A stretch of 64,000 bases of DNA from assembly GCA_963669155.1 (NCBI GenBank), contig OZ022585.1, forward strand, positions 13,409,269 to 13,473,268, read 5' to 3'. This document shows positions 34,462-46,500 of the stretch, piece by piece. This stretch comes from Arbacia lixula. Taxonomy: Eukaryota > Echinodermata > Echinoidea > Arbacioida > Arbaciidae. Under the pieces are notes generated by a model. It did not search any database. It had not been told where the DNA came from and was given only the letters and a program-made list of their open reading frames with translations. A program made the translations under genes and the position numbers. Each line of letters starts with the position of its first letter. The stretch's first letter is position 1.

Positions 34462-37400
34462 GTAAGACCTAGATTTAATGGTATTTACTAGCATTTCTAT
34501 TATAACTTTGAAGATATCATATTTTTACAAAGATACCAACAGTCAGTGCAGTGACAGTGTGTAATCGCTGTGAATGTATCCCCGTATGTTAACATTGGTG
34601 TTGGATGGTGCTCGACAGCATTGCACTGCACTGTGAACTCTTCCTAACCCTCACTGTATAAGGGGAGCTCAGGCCTTACTTGTGAGTTTAAATTATACAA
34701 AAAGGGTGATATCAATACATAAATTGTGATGATGCAATCCACAGTTATTGAGGAGGATTCTAAATTCAGGCCAAGCCAGGGCAGCTAGCAGCACATTGTA
34801 TCTGTAGTGTAGAGCGAAAAATCAGTCTTTGGATTGTAGGACGTTGCATCTGCTGAGATTGCATCTGCCTCGATCCTCTGAATGCCCTATCTATGTCCAA
34901 AAATGTAATTTTGATTAAAGAATGACCTGAATGAGACAGTTATTCCTGCCTAATTAAGGCACTTTGGTGATTGGGGAAAAAAATTACAGTTTGCTGGTCA
35001 GACTCAATCAAATTATTTGAAGTGGAAGTGGTTGAATTGTATTTCCTTTGAGGCTATACCCTAAATGTTTCATGGACCTAAGTCCGAAAAAAGGTGATTG
35101 CCATATAAACTTGTACATGTATGCATTCTCAGAGCGCACATGCTGTTACGTATTGCTCATGTAGGCATGCACATTGCGACTAAGCCTGAGTCATATCAAT
35201 TTTTTCAGAAACGGGTGTTCGAAGGCTTTGCGCTGATCGAATATCGATGCATCAACGGCACATTGATAAATGGTGTACAACGGATAGCAGAGCATGAACG
35301 CTAGCGGTCGTGTATATTTTGCTTATTACATGAGGTCATCTAGCCACTGCCAAGAGCCAATTTATGAATGAAAATATAGTAAGCATGCGCAGTGCAAGCC
35401 TTCCATTTCCCCACGTACACAGTATTTCACCAAAACAATTGTGCAATTCTCTATCATCTCTTACCAAAATCGACCTAGAATTTCACTTTCCTATATTTTA
35501 TACGAATTATGAAAGGTATTCTCAGAGAATCACTGATACCGCACATGTAAGCGAATTTCAATTACTTCTTGCTTTTCCGTCAAAATCTTACGAATTAGCG
35601 TTAATATGGCATCGTGATTGTTGGAATCTGTAGAGTCTATTGCAACATGCACAAAGTCAATTGGCTTCCGGGTTTTGGACAACGTGACCGGATATTGTTA
35701 TGGCTATCGATACTTCCGCACGCAGTCCGAAGGAATTATTTTGTCGACCACGTGGTGGTCATGACGTGATCTACACGATGCACCAATCAGCGGTCTCCGA
35801 ATCGCTTGTGCGGAGACGCTCTTTCATGCTATTCGCGTTGTACAGTCTTACGCACGATCGCCACTGTGCTGTTTCCATGTTTTCACAACACATGATGCTA
35901 TCCGTTGTACACAGTCTATGGACAATTGTTTGTTGTTGCGTTGCATAGTACGGTATATAGTAGTGAACGAATCGAAGACAAGTACATAGAAGCTGCTTGA
36001 TCATTAAGACCAGTTCGTTCTCTTGATGCGTTACCTGCAAAACTCACAAAAGAGAGTAGGAATTAAGTAAGCAAATTAAAATTGTGAAAATATGAAGAAA
36101 AATTGTCTATAACAGGACTATCAAACAAAAGATTTTGTGTTTTCTAGTCAATTTGGTCATTTTGGCGATGCATCGAATTCATCAAAACGAAATCGGAGTT
36201 CGACATCTTCGATCGAACACTGGCTTCATAATCAATTCGACTCAGGCCTAATTGCGACCAAACTGACATCTTTACTTTAGTGATTAGTCGGTGACTGAAG
36301 CAATCACTGAGCGGGTGAAAAAATTTTAGGAGAAAACAGACTTTCTAGTTGGCATATATGCCAAAATATATGTTAAAATTATGAACACGTAATTTTTTTG
36401 TCTTTTGACATTCATTGAATAACAAGACTTTTACACCCTAACATTTCAAAAGATGATATTTGTTGAAACTTTTTTTTTTACAAACATTGAGTAGCTTGAC
36501 CGAAACTGTTGTGCTACCAGTGATTCTATCCCATGCATATGTACATCCTCTTACAATTGCGTTCTATGCATTTTTGCCAGTGCATGGACTAGGAGACCAC
36601 GGTGAGAATGGGCCACCACCTTTACACCCTGATCGATTGCGATAGCATCTTGCCGTAATATTATTGCAAATAGGCTCATCGTAATTGAGCCCAGAGGCAA
36701 GATGCCATCGGTCTAGACTAGATGAAAGACAAGTTTGTAACTTGTTTCAAAAGACAAGGTATTCACCCTGTGTATATTGCATGATAATACGTTCTAAGTT
36801 GTGACTTGGGAAGTACTGAAGCGTTAATATCATTATTTTTATTAAATCACAAATTGATTTCCGTCTTTCTCTTCAGATGTGGAGCTAAAAGAAAAAGAGG
36901 GAGGATAGCCATCACCACGATGAGAGATGCATCTTATCTATAGCTGTGAAGGAGACCTTATCGTCTGTCCATGTCCTGGGAGAAGGCAGGTTTGTTCAAA
37001 TAATTTTCAATTCATGTTTCTATAGTCAATGCATTGGTGCATTGGTTTGAGTTATGGCAAATTTTCAAATTGATTAAAACTACATGACGTTGAAAATCAT
37101 CAGGCATGCATGGGCACATGACGTGATACTAATTGATTTTAGTCGTGTTCACGGTCAATTCAAGTTTGGCCAATGACCGTATACATGCTTATTGTATTGC
37201 TAATTAAAATCATTTACATCTACAGATCATTTTATAGATTTTATATAGATTTTATTTATACTTTATAGATCATGTTATAGATACATGCACATCAGTTTCA
37301 GTTTCAGTCATTATTGCGAGATTCAGTTGGAATATATTTTAGTGCTCAATATGTATAATTGATTATAAGAATGTGGGTTTATATTTTTATTACATGTACT

Positions 37401-37586
37401 GTAAAAGGGTGAAATAGAAATAAAAATGAATAAAAAAAAAATAAAGCATGACTACTGTACATTGCAGGAAGAATGGAATACATACATTTATAGAATCGCA
37501 TTACATAACAAATCAATAGTAATTGCTCTTGAGTACATGATTACCAGGCATGTAATTCTTCATTTGTTTTCCCTTCCATCGAACAG
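34462..37586. other. Interior of the fold-back element without a recognised gene
   Basis: Mostly AT-rich DNA; open frames are under 100 codons and show no family features. A small hairpin (GATAGCATCTTGCC and GGCAAGATGCCATC) lies at about 36643-36705. Confidence 0.4.
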
Positions 37587-38028
37587 CACTGTCTCCTCCA
37601 CCACCGCCAATCACTCAACCATATCTTCACAACCAGACACCTCCAGCTCTTCACCTACCCAGCAAGCCTCTTCACCCACCAAGCCAGCCTCGCCGACACG
37701 GACACCACCACGCTCCAACCTACGCCGACGACCACACCGAGCCTCCCACCCCTGCCCACCAAGACAATCCCGTCTCTTCCGCCAGTCTTCACGCACAGAG
37801 GGATGCCATAGGTCATCCTCCACCACCGACACTTGCAAACCAGAGACTTCTGCCCCCGCTCCTTCGCCTACGCAGGCCTCCCACGTCCGCATACCAACCG
37901 ACCACCGATTCCCGCCAACCCACACACAGAGCGTCATCACCCGCCGAGACCAACAGCCCGCGGTTTCCTCCCACGTCCGCACGCACGCCACAAGTACCGT
38001 CACTCAACTAGCAAACACTCACTCCTGA
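37587..38028 (+). CDS. GC-rich Pro/Ser/Thr-rich open frame, function unknown
   Basis: After an acceptor-like 'CCATCGAACAG' at 37586 the sequence turns GC-rich and C-biased, unlike its surroundings. A frame stays open to 38028, encoding a low-complexity P/S/T/R-rich peptide. The other strand is also partly open, as expected for C-rich DNA. The frame runs directly into a CTGAAGACGGACAG..GAAACGTC segment. It may be the edge of a retroelement or an untranslated exon; I do not recognise a protein. Confidence 0.25.
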
Positions 38029-38073
38029 AGACGGACAGTTAATCTGAATGAAACGTCAATCCCACCTCTACTC
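38029..38073 (+). ncRNA. Possible hammerhead-like ribozyme core
   Basis: CTGAAGA, a weak stem-loop (CGGACAG..CTGAATG) and GAAACGTC follow in the order and spacing of a hammerhead core (CUGANGA, stem II, GAAA, cleavage-site UH). Such ribozymes are known in animal retroelements, including Penelope-like ones. Stem II has mismatches and stems I and III were not confirmed, so this may be a decayed copy or chance. Confidence 0.25.
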
Positions 38074-38224
38074 ATCATTCTCGCCTTTCCAATTCACCTT
38101 TAATTTCTATCTTCTTTTCTCCTCTCAGTCCTTCCAGGAGTTTACATATGGTGTACCGTAAACCTCTTTTGTGATATACAGTGTGCTTTTTTATTGTCTC
38201 GCTTGAACAAATTTCGGCAGAGAC

Positions 38225-38620
38225 CTAGTAATCACTTTTCCTCTTAGTCAGTTGGTCTGTACAAAAATGTTCAAGTTTTTGTAACGAAAATGTTAGTTTT
38301 TGTTTAACTTGCTGTCACTTCTTTATTTCTGCATCAATTGTGATCAAACTTGGTACAAATGATCCATGGGTAATACCGCTAGTGTCGTCATGAGGATGAT
38401 GGGGTCAAAGGTCATCTAGGGGTCAAAAGGTCAAATAATATGAGGCCATGTCATTACAAAAAAGTTAAAGTTTTTGTTTCACTTGCTCACATTTCTTTAT
38501 TTGTGCATCAATTGTGATCAAGCTTGATATATATGATCCTAGGGTAATACCACATGTGTGTTGATGAAGATAAGGTCAAAGGTCTTCTAGGCACCATTTT
38601 CAATATTTGAAAAAAAAACC
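38225..38620. repeat. Two-copy tandem repeat of about 200 bp
   Basis: TTTGTGCATCAATTGTGATC-type boxes followed by TAATACC and GGTCAAAGGTC boxes occur twice (about 38265-38450 and 38455-38600). It is noncoding. Confidence 0.65.
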
Positions 38621-38639
38621 TAGCTCTGTATATCAATTA

Positions 38640-39585
38640 CGAAATCAGACTCGTGGTTCGCGAACCACCTTGTTATTATAGTTTCAGTCATGTGATGTTC
38701 CACTTTTATCAAGTGGTTTATTTTTGATGAGTGAGCAAAAATGTACATGTGCTGCAATGTGCACATAACGGTACTTGAAATTGGAACCGTCCCAACCAAC
38801 CAAGGAAATTGGTCTTGTTCTCACAAAATCTGTGCTCTTTTTAATAGGAGGAGACTGTAATTCAGACATACAGTTTAGTTTGTCAACATATACAGTGTGC
38901 AGTTCCAGTATTAAATGTGATGTTCCACTTTTATGAAGCAGTTTATTTTTGGTCGCAATACAGTATTCTATTGATGTAAAGGGAGCACATAACTCTGTTG
39001 CATCTTCAGAATGGTTTAGAAATGAAATGTGCAAATACTGATAAAAAACAAACTATACATAAACTTGGACATAGTGTTTCCTTTGACTTTGGTGAATAAA
39101 TCATGAAATTGCATGTATCATCAATTGAAAAGTTACATGTAAACCTGGAAAAATGGACAATTTGTCAGTGTATTTGGATGATATATACATGTACACACAA
39201 AAATCTTTTTTTATTCTTATTAAGCTCATGTAGGTACATGTATATAGTTTTCTTATGTAAATTGATAGAATTATTACTGCAATGTATTTTTTCTTATGTA
39301 TATTGTCACATATTGACTACCAGATTTTCGAAGTCCAGTCTTGCTGTTCGGATGCATTAACTTTAATAATCGTACCTGCCTAGTTTCTTAAGTGTGTGTC
39401 CCAACGAAGTTTAAACCTAAGTATTCAGTGAATGATCGCATGCTTTTATAGTATCACAGCTTTCTGATATATGAATTAAGACATTTGATCATATTTGTTT
39501 TTCTTTTATTAAAAGATGACAGAACAAGTTCGTTAACCAATGTAGTACAAGTATTGATATGTGGTATTATGATGTGCTTTGGTAA
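38640..39585. other. AT-rich stretch without supported features
   Basis: Short internal duplications only (AATGTGATGTTCCACTTTTAT-like words near 38692 and 38918, shared with a 'GTGGTTTATTTTTG' box). No exon was supported. Confidence 0.35.
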
Positions 39586-39589
39586 AGCT

Positions 39590-40427
39590 GTGCGATACCA
39601 CACAGGAGTGCCACAACAATACCACACAGGAGTGCCACAACAATACCGCACAGGAGTGCCACAGCAATGTCGCACAGGAGTACCACAGCAATACTGCTCA
39701 GGAGTATCACAGGAGTATCACATCAATACCACACAGGAGTATCACACAGCAATACCACACAGAGTACCACAGCAATACCACACAGAAGTGACCGCACATT
39801 GTGGTTTTGCTCTGTGGTATGTGATGTGTAGTATTCCTGTGTGGTATTCCTGTGGTACATGTATTCCTGTGGTACTGCTGTGTGGTAATCCTGTGGTATT
39901 CCTGCGGTATTCCTGTGTGGTATTCCTGCGGTATTCCTGTGTGGTATTCCTGCGGTATTCCTGTGTGGTATTCCTGCGGTATTCCTGTGTGGTATTCCTG
40001 TGGTAATCCTGTGGTATTTCTGTGTGGTATTCCTGTGGTATTCCTGTGGTACTGCTGTGTGGTAATCCTGTGGTATTCCTGTGTGGTATTCCTGCGGTAT
40101 TCCTGTGTGGTATTCCTGTGGTAATCCTGTGGTATTTCTGTGTGGTACTCCTGAGTGGATTTCCTGTGGTAGTGATGTGTGGTACTGCTGTGCTGTATTC
40201 CTGTGTGGTACTTTTGTGAAGTACTGCTGTGTGGTACTCCTGTGTGGTACTTCTGTGTGGTACTCCTGTGTGGTATTTCCTGTGGTACTGCTGTAATGTC
40301 CTGTGGTATTTGTCCCAAAATACCACACAAAACCACATGACTGTCCTGTGGTACTTTCCTGTGGTATTTCCTGTGGTACTGATGTGTGGTATTACCACAG
40401 AAGTACCACAGGATTTTTTTGTAAGGG
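39590..40427. repeat. TACCACAGG array, right arm
   Basis: From 39590 to 39790 the words are TACCACACAGGAGTG and TACCACAGCAA. From 39790 to 40320 the complementary words GTGTGGTATTCCTG and TGCGGTATTCCTG dominate, with local periods of 12-27 bp. The arm closes with TACCACAGG followed by the CCCTTAC terminus in inverted form. Open frames on both strands are by-products of the repeat. Confidence 0.88.
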
Positions 40428-40429
40428 GA

Positions 40430-41838
40430 CCAGCATTTGATAGTAGTCTAGGCCTAGGGCTAGGCTATAGATTTCTAGATCTAGAGCCTTTTAAGTAACA
40501 AATTTATCATACGTTAAAATGACAGAACGGGGCTTCACTGCAGAATCATTCACAATAAAAGAAATAAATAGGTTTGTCAGAAAGTCGTACTCACCGGTAC
40601 GGTAACCACTGAAAACATCGGCCGATTACGGTATGTTGTTTACGTTTCAGCAGCACGCACACATATGCATATATGCATGCAGCCAGCGCATGAGTAAGTA
40701 CGTACGGTATACCGTACCATACCCGGTCGACGGTCGGCATGATGGCATGCATGCTTTGTATTTCGCTGACCCGAGAGAGGTAAAAGGGACTGGTAACTTC
40801 GAAGCTATACTCAGGGCTGCGAAAAGGAATGCCAAAAAGTTACGAATTGCAAAAAAAAATTAAATAATGCGAGCAAAATACCACAAACAACCCCCCTCAT
40901 GACAATCTGTGAACAATTTAACCATGTTTAGAAAAAATTCCAGCTCGATTGAGTGGAAAACCACGGAGAAAAGCTGCGTCAAACAAACGGAAGGACACAC
41001 AAGATTAGCCAAATTATAGTAAGGATTATTATTATTATTATTATTTATTTGACCATAAAGAGTAACATTATATAATAACAACATCATAAGATAATACACG
41101 AGCAAAGGACGCAGTAAAATAGAATACAGATGACAGAATGAGCAGCGTGTGAGTCTGGGTGTCACCACGCGGGTAGTCCAGCAATCCGCCGACAACGAAC
41201 GTTGGTGGCGCATCACATACAAACATTTTTCACCCTGATGTGTTTTTTTTTTTTTTTTTTTTCGGGCGGACAGGTTCGTGGAGTCGCAATCAGTGGTCTG
41301 GCGCCGTGTGCGTACTATGCATGTGAATCAGTGGCGTATCGTGTGTGGGAGAAGAGGCAGACGATAAAATACGGCCAGTCGGCCTATCTGGACTACCACG
41401 CGGGTTGCGAGCACCACAAGCTAGTTTGGAGAGACAATTAGGACCTCAACGGGAGCATTAAATTAACCCTATCTGTGTTATTTCGGTGGGTCTTTGTTGC
41501 ATCCAAATTGCCGATAGCTCTACGTGCATAAGGGGACCTCAACGCGGGCGCTTATACCCGTGTTTTATTTGTTCTGTAGTTCGTCCTTGAACTTAGCTCA
41601 CATCAACAAGAATAATAGTGTGTTGGCTGACTGACGGGAAATAAACAGTCATTATTCCGCGCTGATAATGGATTACATGAATGATTACTCCCTCTGCGCG
41701 TGTCTGCTGAAGTGTACTTTATGATTGCGTGAAAACATACTGAAAACGCACGCTAGTAAGACTTGATTTCAGGTATCTACTCGGAGTTAATTGCATAGCT
41801 TATTTTCAAATTGAGAGTGATATCAGCTTCAGGGTACG
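40430..41838. other. UGT upstream region
   Basis: Contains ATT repeats (41027-41044), a T run (41239-41261) and moderately GC-rich DNA at 41270-41450. An acceptor-like 'TTGATTTCAG' at 41763-41772 may mark the start of a 5' untranslated exon that holds the UGT start codon. No TATA box or initiator could be chosen with confidence. Confidence 0.35.
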
Positions 41839-43522
41839 ATGGATGTCTATAATATGAGATCCATAATTGCATCGACTCTCGTCTTTTTTGCTTTGTGCGC
41901 ATCTACCATGGACGCAGCGAAGATTCTTGTTTCTATGCTGATCCCAGTAGTTAGCAGTCACTCACACGGCATGTCGGCAGTATCTAGAGCCCTGGTCGAA
42001 GGCGGGCATAACGTCACCGTCCTCACCAGCTCCACCGTTGGACTGAGAGGGTTCGAAGATGGCACGTATACCAGGGCTCTCCAGTTTCACTACCTCACCC
42101 CTCCTGACACCACTTTCGATTTCGACTCGGTTTGCAAGGAGATCACGGCGAACGCGTTTGAAGACAGCATCTCCAAGAAGCTCTACTCCTTTCAGTTGGC
42201 GGTAGATATCCATATGCACGGATGCCGCTGCTTGCTCGACGACGACGCGACGATGTCAACACTGAGAGCGTCTACGTTTGACGTCGTGATATCGGACTTG
42301 TTCGACGGTTGCGATGCACTCCTCAGCAGCTCAGTAGATGTCCCGCTCATCGCCGTGACGACAGCGGCGAGGTATCCCTTCTTCCACGAACACATCTTCG
42401 GCGTGCCAGCCCCTTCATCCTACATCCCTTTTGGCATATTACCCCTCACCAACAGAATGTCATTCTGGGATCGTGTAGTGAGTTATCTCGAGCACCACGT
42501 GATCATCCCGACGTTCGGGGCAGTTCATTTCAGGGCGCTGAACCGGATTAAAGACGATAAGGGCATCGCTCCCGGTAGAGATATAAGGGACATCTTGGCT
42601 AAGGCTGAGCTTTGGATGTGCATGGCGCATTTTGCCTTTGACTACCCCAAACCACTCGCCCCAAACTGGGTATCTATTGGCGGTATTGTGAACATGCCGG
42701 CGAAACCCTTATCGAAGGTACTGACTATCAAACTCGTCTTTCCTTACCGTATTACTTGTGGTAAACCTTTGAATAAAATATACGATGCAATGCAGAAAGA
42801 GGTTATTGATAGTGCACATGTATATTTATAAACATTATTAATCTTTGTTAACACGCCTCTTCACACTAAAAAGAAATATTTTGACTTTTCGCTCTACAAA
42901 TGAGTGAAAGAACATAATATATAACGGATAGCTTTGTAAAATGTAAATCTCGATCGTGATGTAGAATTAAAATAGTTTGAAAAACGCATCCTTAGTGTTC
43001 TGTTAATCTATTATCTATCTTTTATTTGTCCTTTTAATCATATCGCATCGCAAAATTGACAAGAAATATCATTGGGTACATCAGTTATTATATTGTGTCG
43101 TTTGTATCATGAAGTTCAAATTAATACTGGGGGGTGTAAGGTTGTGCAGGAACTTAACTATATTGTAAGACGAGCCGCCCAAAAAATCAATTTAAAATGT
43201 CCACGTCTATGTAAGTCGGCCAATATAACAATGTACAGTACTTCTTACAATGTAAATGGAAGTTCCTTTAAGTAACATATTCATTACATTTATAAGCTCA
43301 ACAACGGTATATTCTAGGGCCAGAAAAATGAATGCAATTCCTGTAAAATCATGTCAGAAATTGAAAAATGCATAGTGTAGGACGAATGAATTATTTGTGT
43401 TTTTTCATGTGTATATCTGAGCAAAGAACAATGTTTACATGATAAAGACAAATATTTTTCTGCCCCCACTGTATCCATCTGTCTAACTGTGTCTGTTTTT
43501 CTCCCCACCCCCTCTCTTTCTT

Positions 43523-43558
<36 letters not shown>

Positions 43559-46500
43559 TTTAATCCACAGCTCAACATCCTGCCTGGCTTTCCTAATTGT
43601 GTTTAATCCACTTCCGTTTACGTTTCCCCTTTTTCTTTCAGGAATATGAAGACTTCGTCCTGGGATCCGGAGATCATGGGTTCATCGTATTCACCATGGT
43701 AATCATATATGCCTTCCTTAAAAGTTTTAATCTTTAATTTTCAGGAATTTGATAGGAGAGGGAGAGTTTTTGGGATGTTTAATTCCATTGCTGTCTGTAT
43801 TTGCAGCCAAGCTGTTATTAGCTGTTTATGACAACCGAAAATTAAGCCCTATACCCCCAACAAACCACCTCCAATGTTTTGTGATTGTGTGATGTGTTTA
43901 TACGGGTCTGAGTGACCTAAACAACACGTGAAGTAAAACTTCAGTATCATGTGAAGGATATTCTTGTCTCAACAAACAAGAGTAGGCTGATAGTTATGGA
44001 AGTATAGGCCTACAAAAAACATTGATGTATATTGATATGACACAACAGCATACACTTTAGAGAAACACTTTTCTTTCTTTATTGTCACCGTTATAGGGTA
44101 CGTTTTTTACCGAATTTCCTAAGCCTGAAACCGCCGAGTACTTCGCGCACGCGTTCAGCCAGCTACCGTACAGAGTGCTATGGCGCTACACAGGAAAACG
44201 CCCGCAGCAGCTTGGCAACAACACCATGATCGTCGACTGGCTTCCACAGAATGACCTTCTAGGTAGGGGTCGAATTTAAGTTCTATTCATGTGTTTTTCT
44301 TTCCTCTCTCCCTGCTTTCTTCGTCTTGTTTCTTCTGCCGTCCTCGTTTAACCTTTCTCGTTGTGCTCTTAATATTAATGACGCACTAATAATGACCTGG
44401 TACATGACGTACCTTATGGTGATATATACCGTCTATGAACATGTATTATGTAGGACTCTGGATCTATGTAAGTGTACACGTGTATCATGTGTACTGGTTA
44501 TTCATAGTAGGTAACGCCGGGAAAGGCAAATTTCCACGTGATGAGTGGACCATAAAATTATTTATCCATTTATCGTCCTTCCTAATTCCCTGTTGATTTT
44601 TTACTTCCTCATGTTGATTGCTGTTTCCTGAAAGAAACATGATATGAACATTGATGAAATCTCCGATATGAATGGAACAATATAAATGATGTGGCTCCAG
44701 TGCAGGATTGGAGGACGGCATAAATACTGTTACATGTATACGATTGCACATGTGAAATGGACCATTAATCGGTAAATTAAACGAGATTTAAATGAAATTT
44801 AAGATTGAAGTTTAATTATGATTCTACGAAGTATAAGCCTAATATGAGGAATCAGGTATGGACGCACACCTGTGCGGGCCGATTGGAACCACATATTTGA
44901 AGAACAAAAAAGGTTCTTTGATATGCAAATGAGGATGCCTCATTGAAGGTATAAGACCCCGCATGTGACAGAGGTAGAACCAGTGTTAAAAGCCATTCAG
45001 GGCTCACCCAACTCGCATGAACGAAGTGCAATTTAGGGAGGGATAAAAAATTGGGACTCCCGTAAAAGTCAGACACACCACAAATGGGAGGGACCTGATT
45101 CCTCATATTAGGCTTATACTTCGTAGAATCATAATTAAACTTCAATCTTAAATTTCATTTAAATCTCGTTTAATTTACCGATTCTACTCCGTATTCAGCC
45201 TAATGAATCGGAATCAGGTATGGACACATTCAAAGCCGAGGTTAGGTGAGCCAGAAAAACGATCACCAACACACGACTCGTCGTGGTACGCACCCAAACT
45301 CCGCATCGCACACAGATACAGGCATTCTTGAAGGACAACAACAAGAAAACAACGGGACAAATTATTTCAAGTTCATGCACTTTAATAGGGCTTGTTTCGC
45401 CCTAATATTTTCTTTTCCATCGTTTTTGATATAAAAACAGACATGATAATAGTATCAACAGTTCGTCAACAGGTATTTTCCATGAGTGACAGTTAACTGA
45501 TTTAGCTACACACCTTTCACAACAGAGTGAAAGAATACATCGCGTGGTGCCATGAGCGGTTTGTTATAAAACAAAGCAAAAGTCTTTGATGACGTCCACC
45601 CAGCTGTGGACATAACGACGTCAATACTAGCACCATTCCGCCAAGCTGCACTTGACGAAGCTGACCTGGTGCTGTGTCCTTGGAATTTGGTTGTGTCAAT
45701 GCCTGCCCTCGTGAGAACAGTCTTCAGCCATCGACTGACAGTTTGTGAAGATACATTGCGATGCGGTTTGTTGAACGAGACGAAAAGAAATTTATTTTGC
45801 AGTCTATAGTTCGTGGTCCTTTTGAGATACTCGCGCAAGACTTGCAGCACGCAGATGCGGTCGTCTTGAGGGTATGCTCGGAGTTTTACGACAGGTGGGG
45901 GCTTCCCCGGTTTTCTCGTCTTGGTGACTTCTCGGATGAAGAATGTAACCGTAGACTCGGCAACAGTCGTCTCGCGAGTATCCATCAAGGAAATGGTTTG
46001 TGCACGCTGTCCTGATACAAGTGCAACTAGCATGACTAGTTTTAGTGTTAAATCTTGCAGTGACGATTCAGAATGAGGGTAGATTTCCCGCAGAAAATTA
46101 AGAACAATATTAACATCCCATATGCAGCTGTATTTGGGTAACGAAGGCCGTAGGTTAAAGACCCCTTTCAAAAAACGAGATATCAATGGGTGTGAACCTA
46201 TAACATATCCTTCACAGGGGATAACCAAAGAAGATAACGCACTCCGTATCGCATTGATAGTGCTATATGAAGCCCCAGAGTTAAACTCGTAGGCTAAAAA
46301 TTGCAAAACAACGTTCACATTTGTTCGAAACGGATCTCTTTTCCGTTCACGACAGAAACAAAACCATTTTTTGATGGCGGAGTTATAACAGCGTCTCGTG
46401 GAAGCTCTCCATGATTGGACGATGACGGCGGCAGCCTCAGGCGGAACTCCTCTCCCTTGTAGGCTTTCCCGGAAATATGACATGCAACAAGCCTCATCCG

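Larger units (their letters stand above)
32948..40427. mobile_element. Large fold-back-type element with TACCACAGG-array arms
   Basis: The left end begins CCCTTACAAAAATGTCCTGT; the right end, read inverted, begins CCCTTACAAAAAAATCCTGT, and both continue GGTACTT(T)CTGTGGTA. The left arm (to about 33900) and right arm (39590-40427) are arrays of the same TACCACA(GG) word in largely opposite orientation. This suggests one 7.5-kb element with two arms, each having only one CCCTTAC terminus. A convincing target duplication was not seen (only GA/GA at the borders). The 5.7-kb interior contains no recognisable transposase. The alternative is two independent insertions of a shorter family. Confidence 0.55.

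Noticed and set aside
35364-35948. Plus-strand frames of 80-90 codons
   Set aside because: No splice context, no recognisable domain, and similar frames occur by chance at this length.
32948-40427. CRISPR-like regularly spaced repeats
   Set aside because: The window is eukaryotic, the spacers are themselves repeats, and no cas-type gene is present.
39485-40498. Frames of up to about 218 codons on both strands with YHRNTTQ or VFLCGIPV repeats
   Set aside because: They are by-products of the TACCACAGG array, open in several frames at once.
41202-41441. Plus-strand frame of 79 codons before the UGT gene
   Set aside because: It starts in a T run and has no donor or family match; it could be a chance frame in GC-richer promoter DNA.
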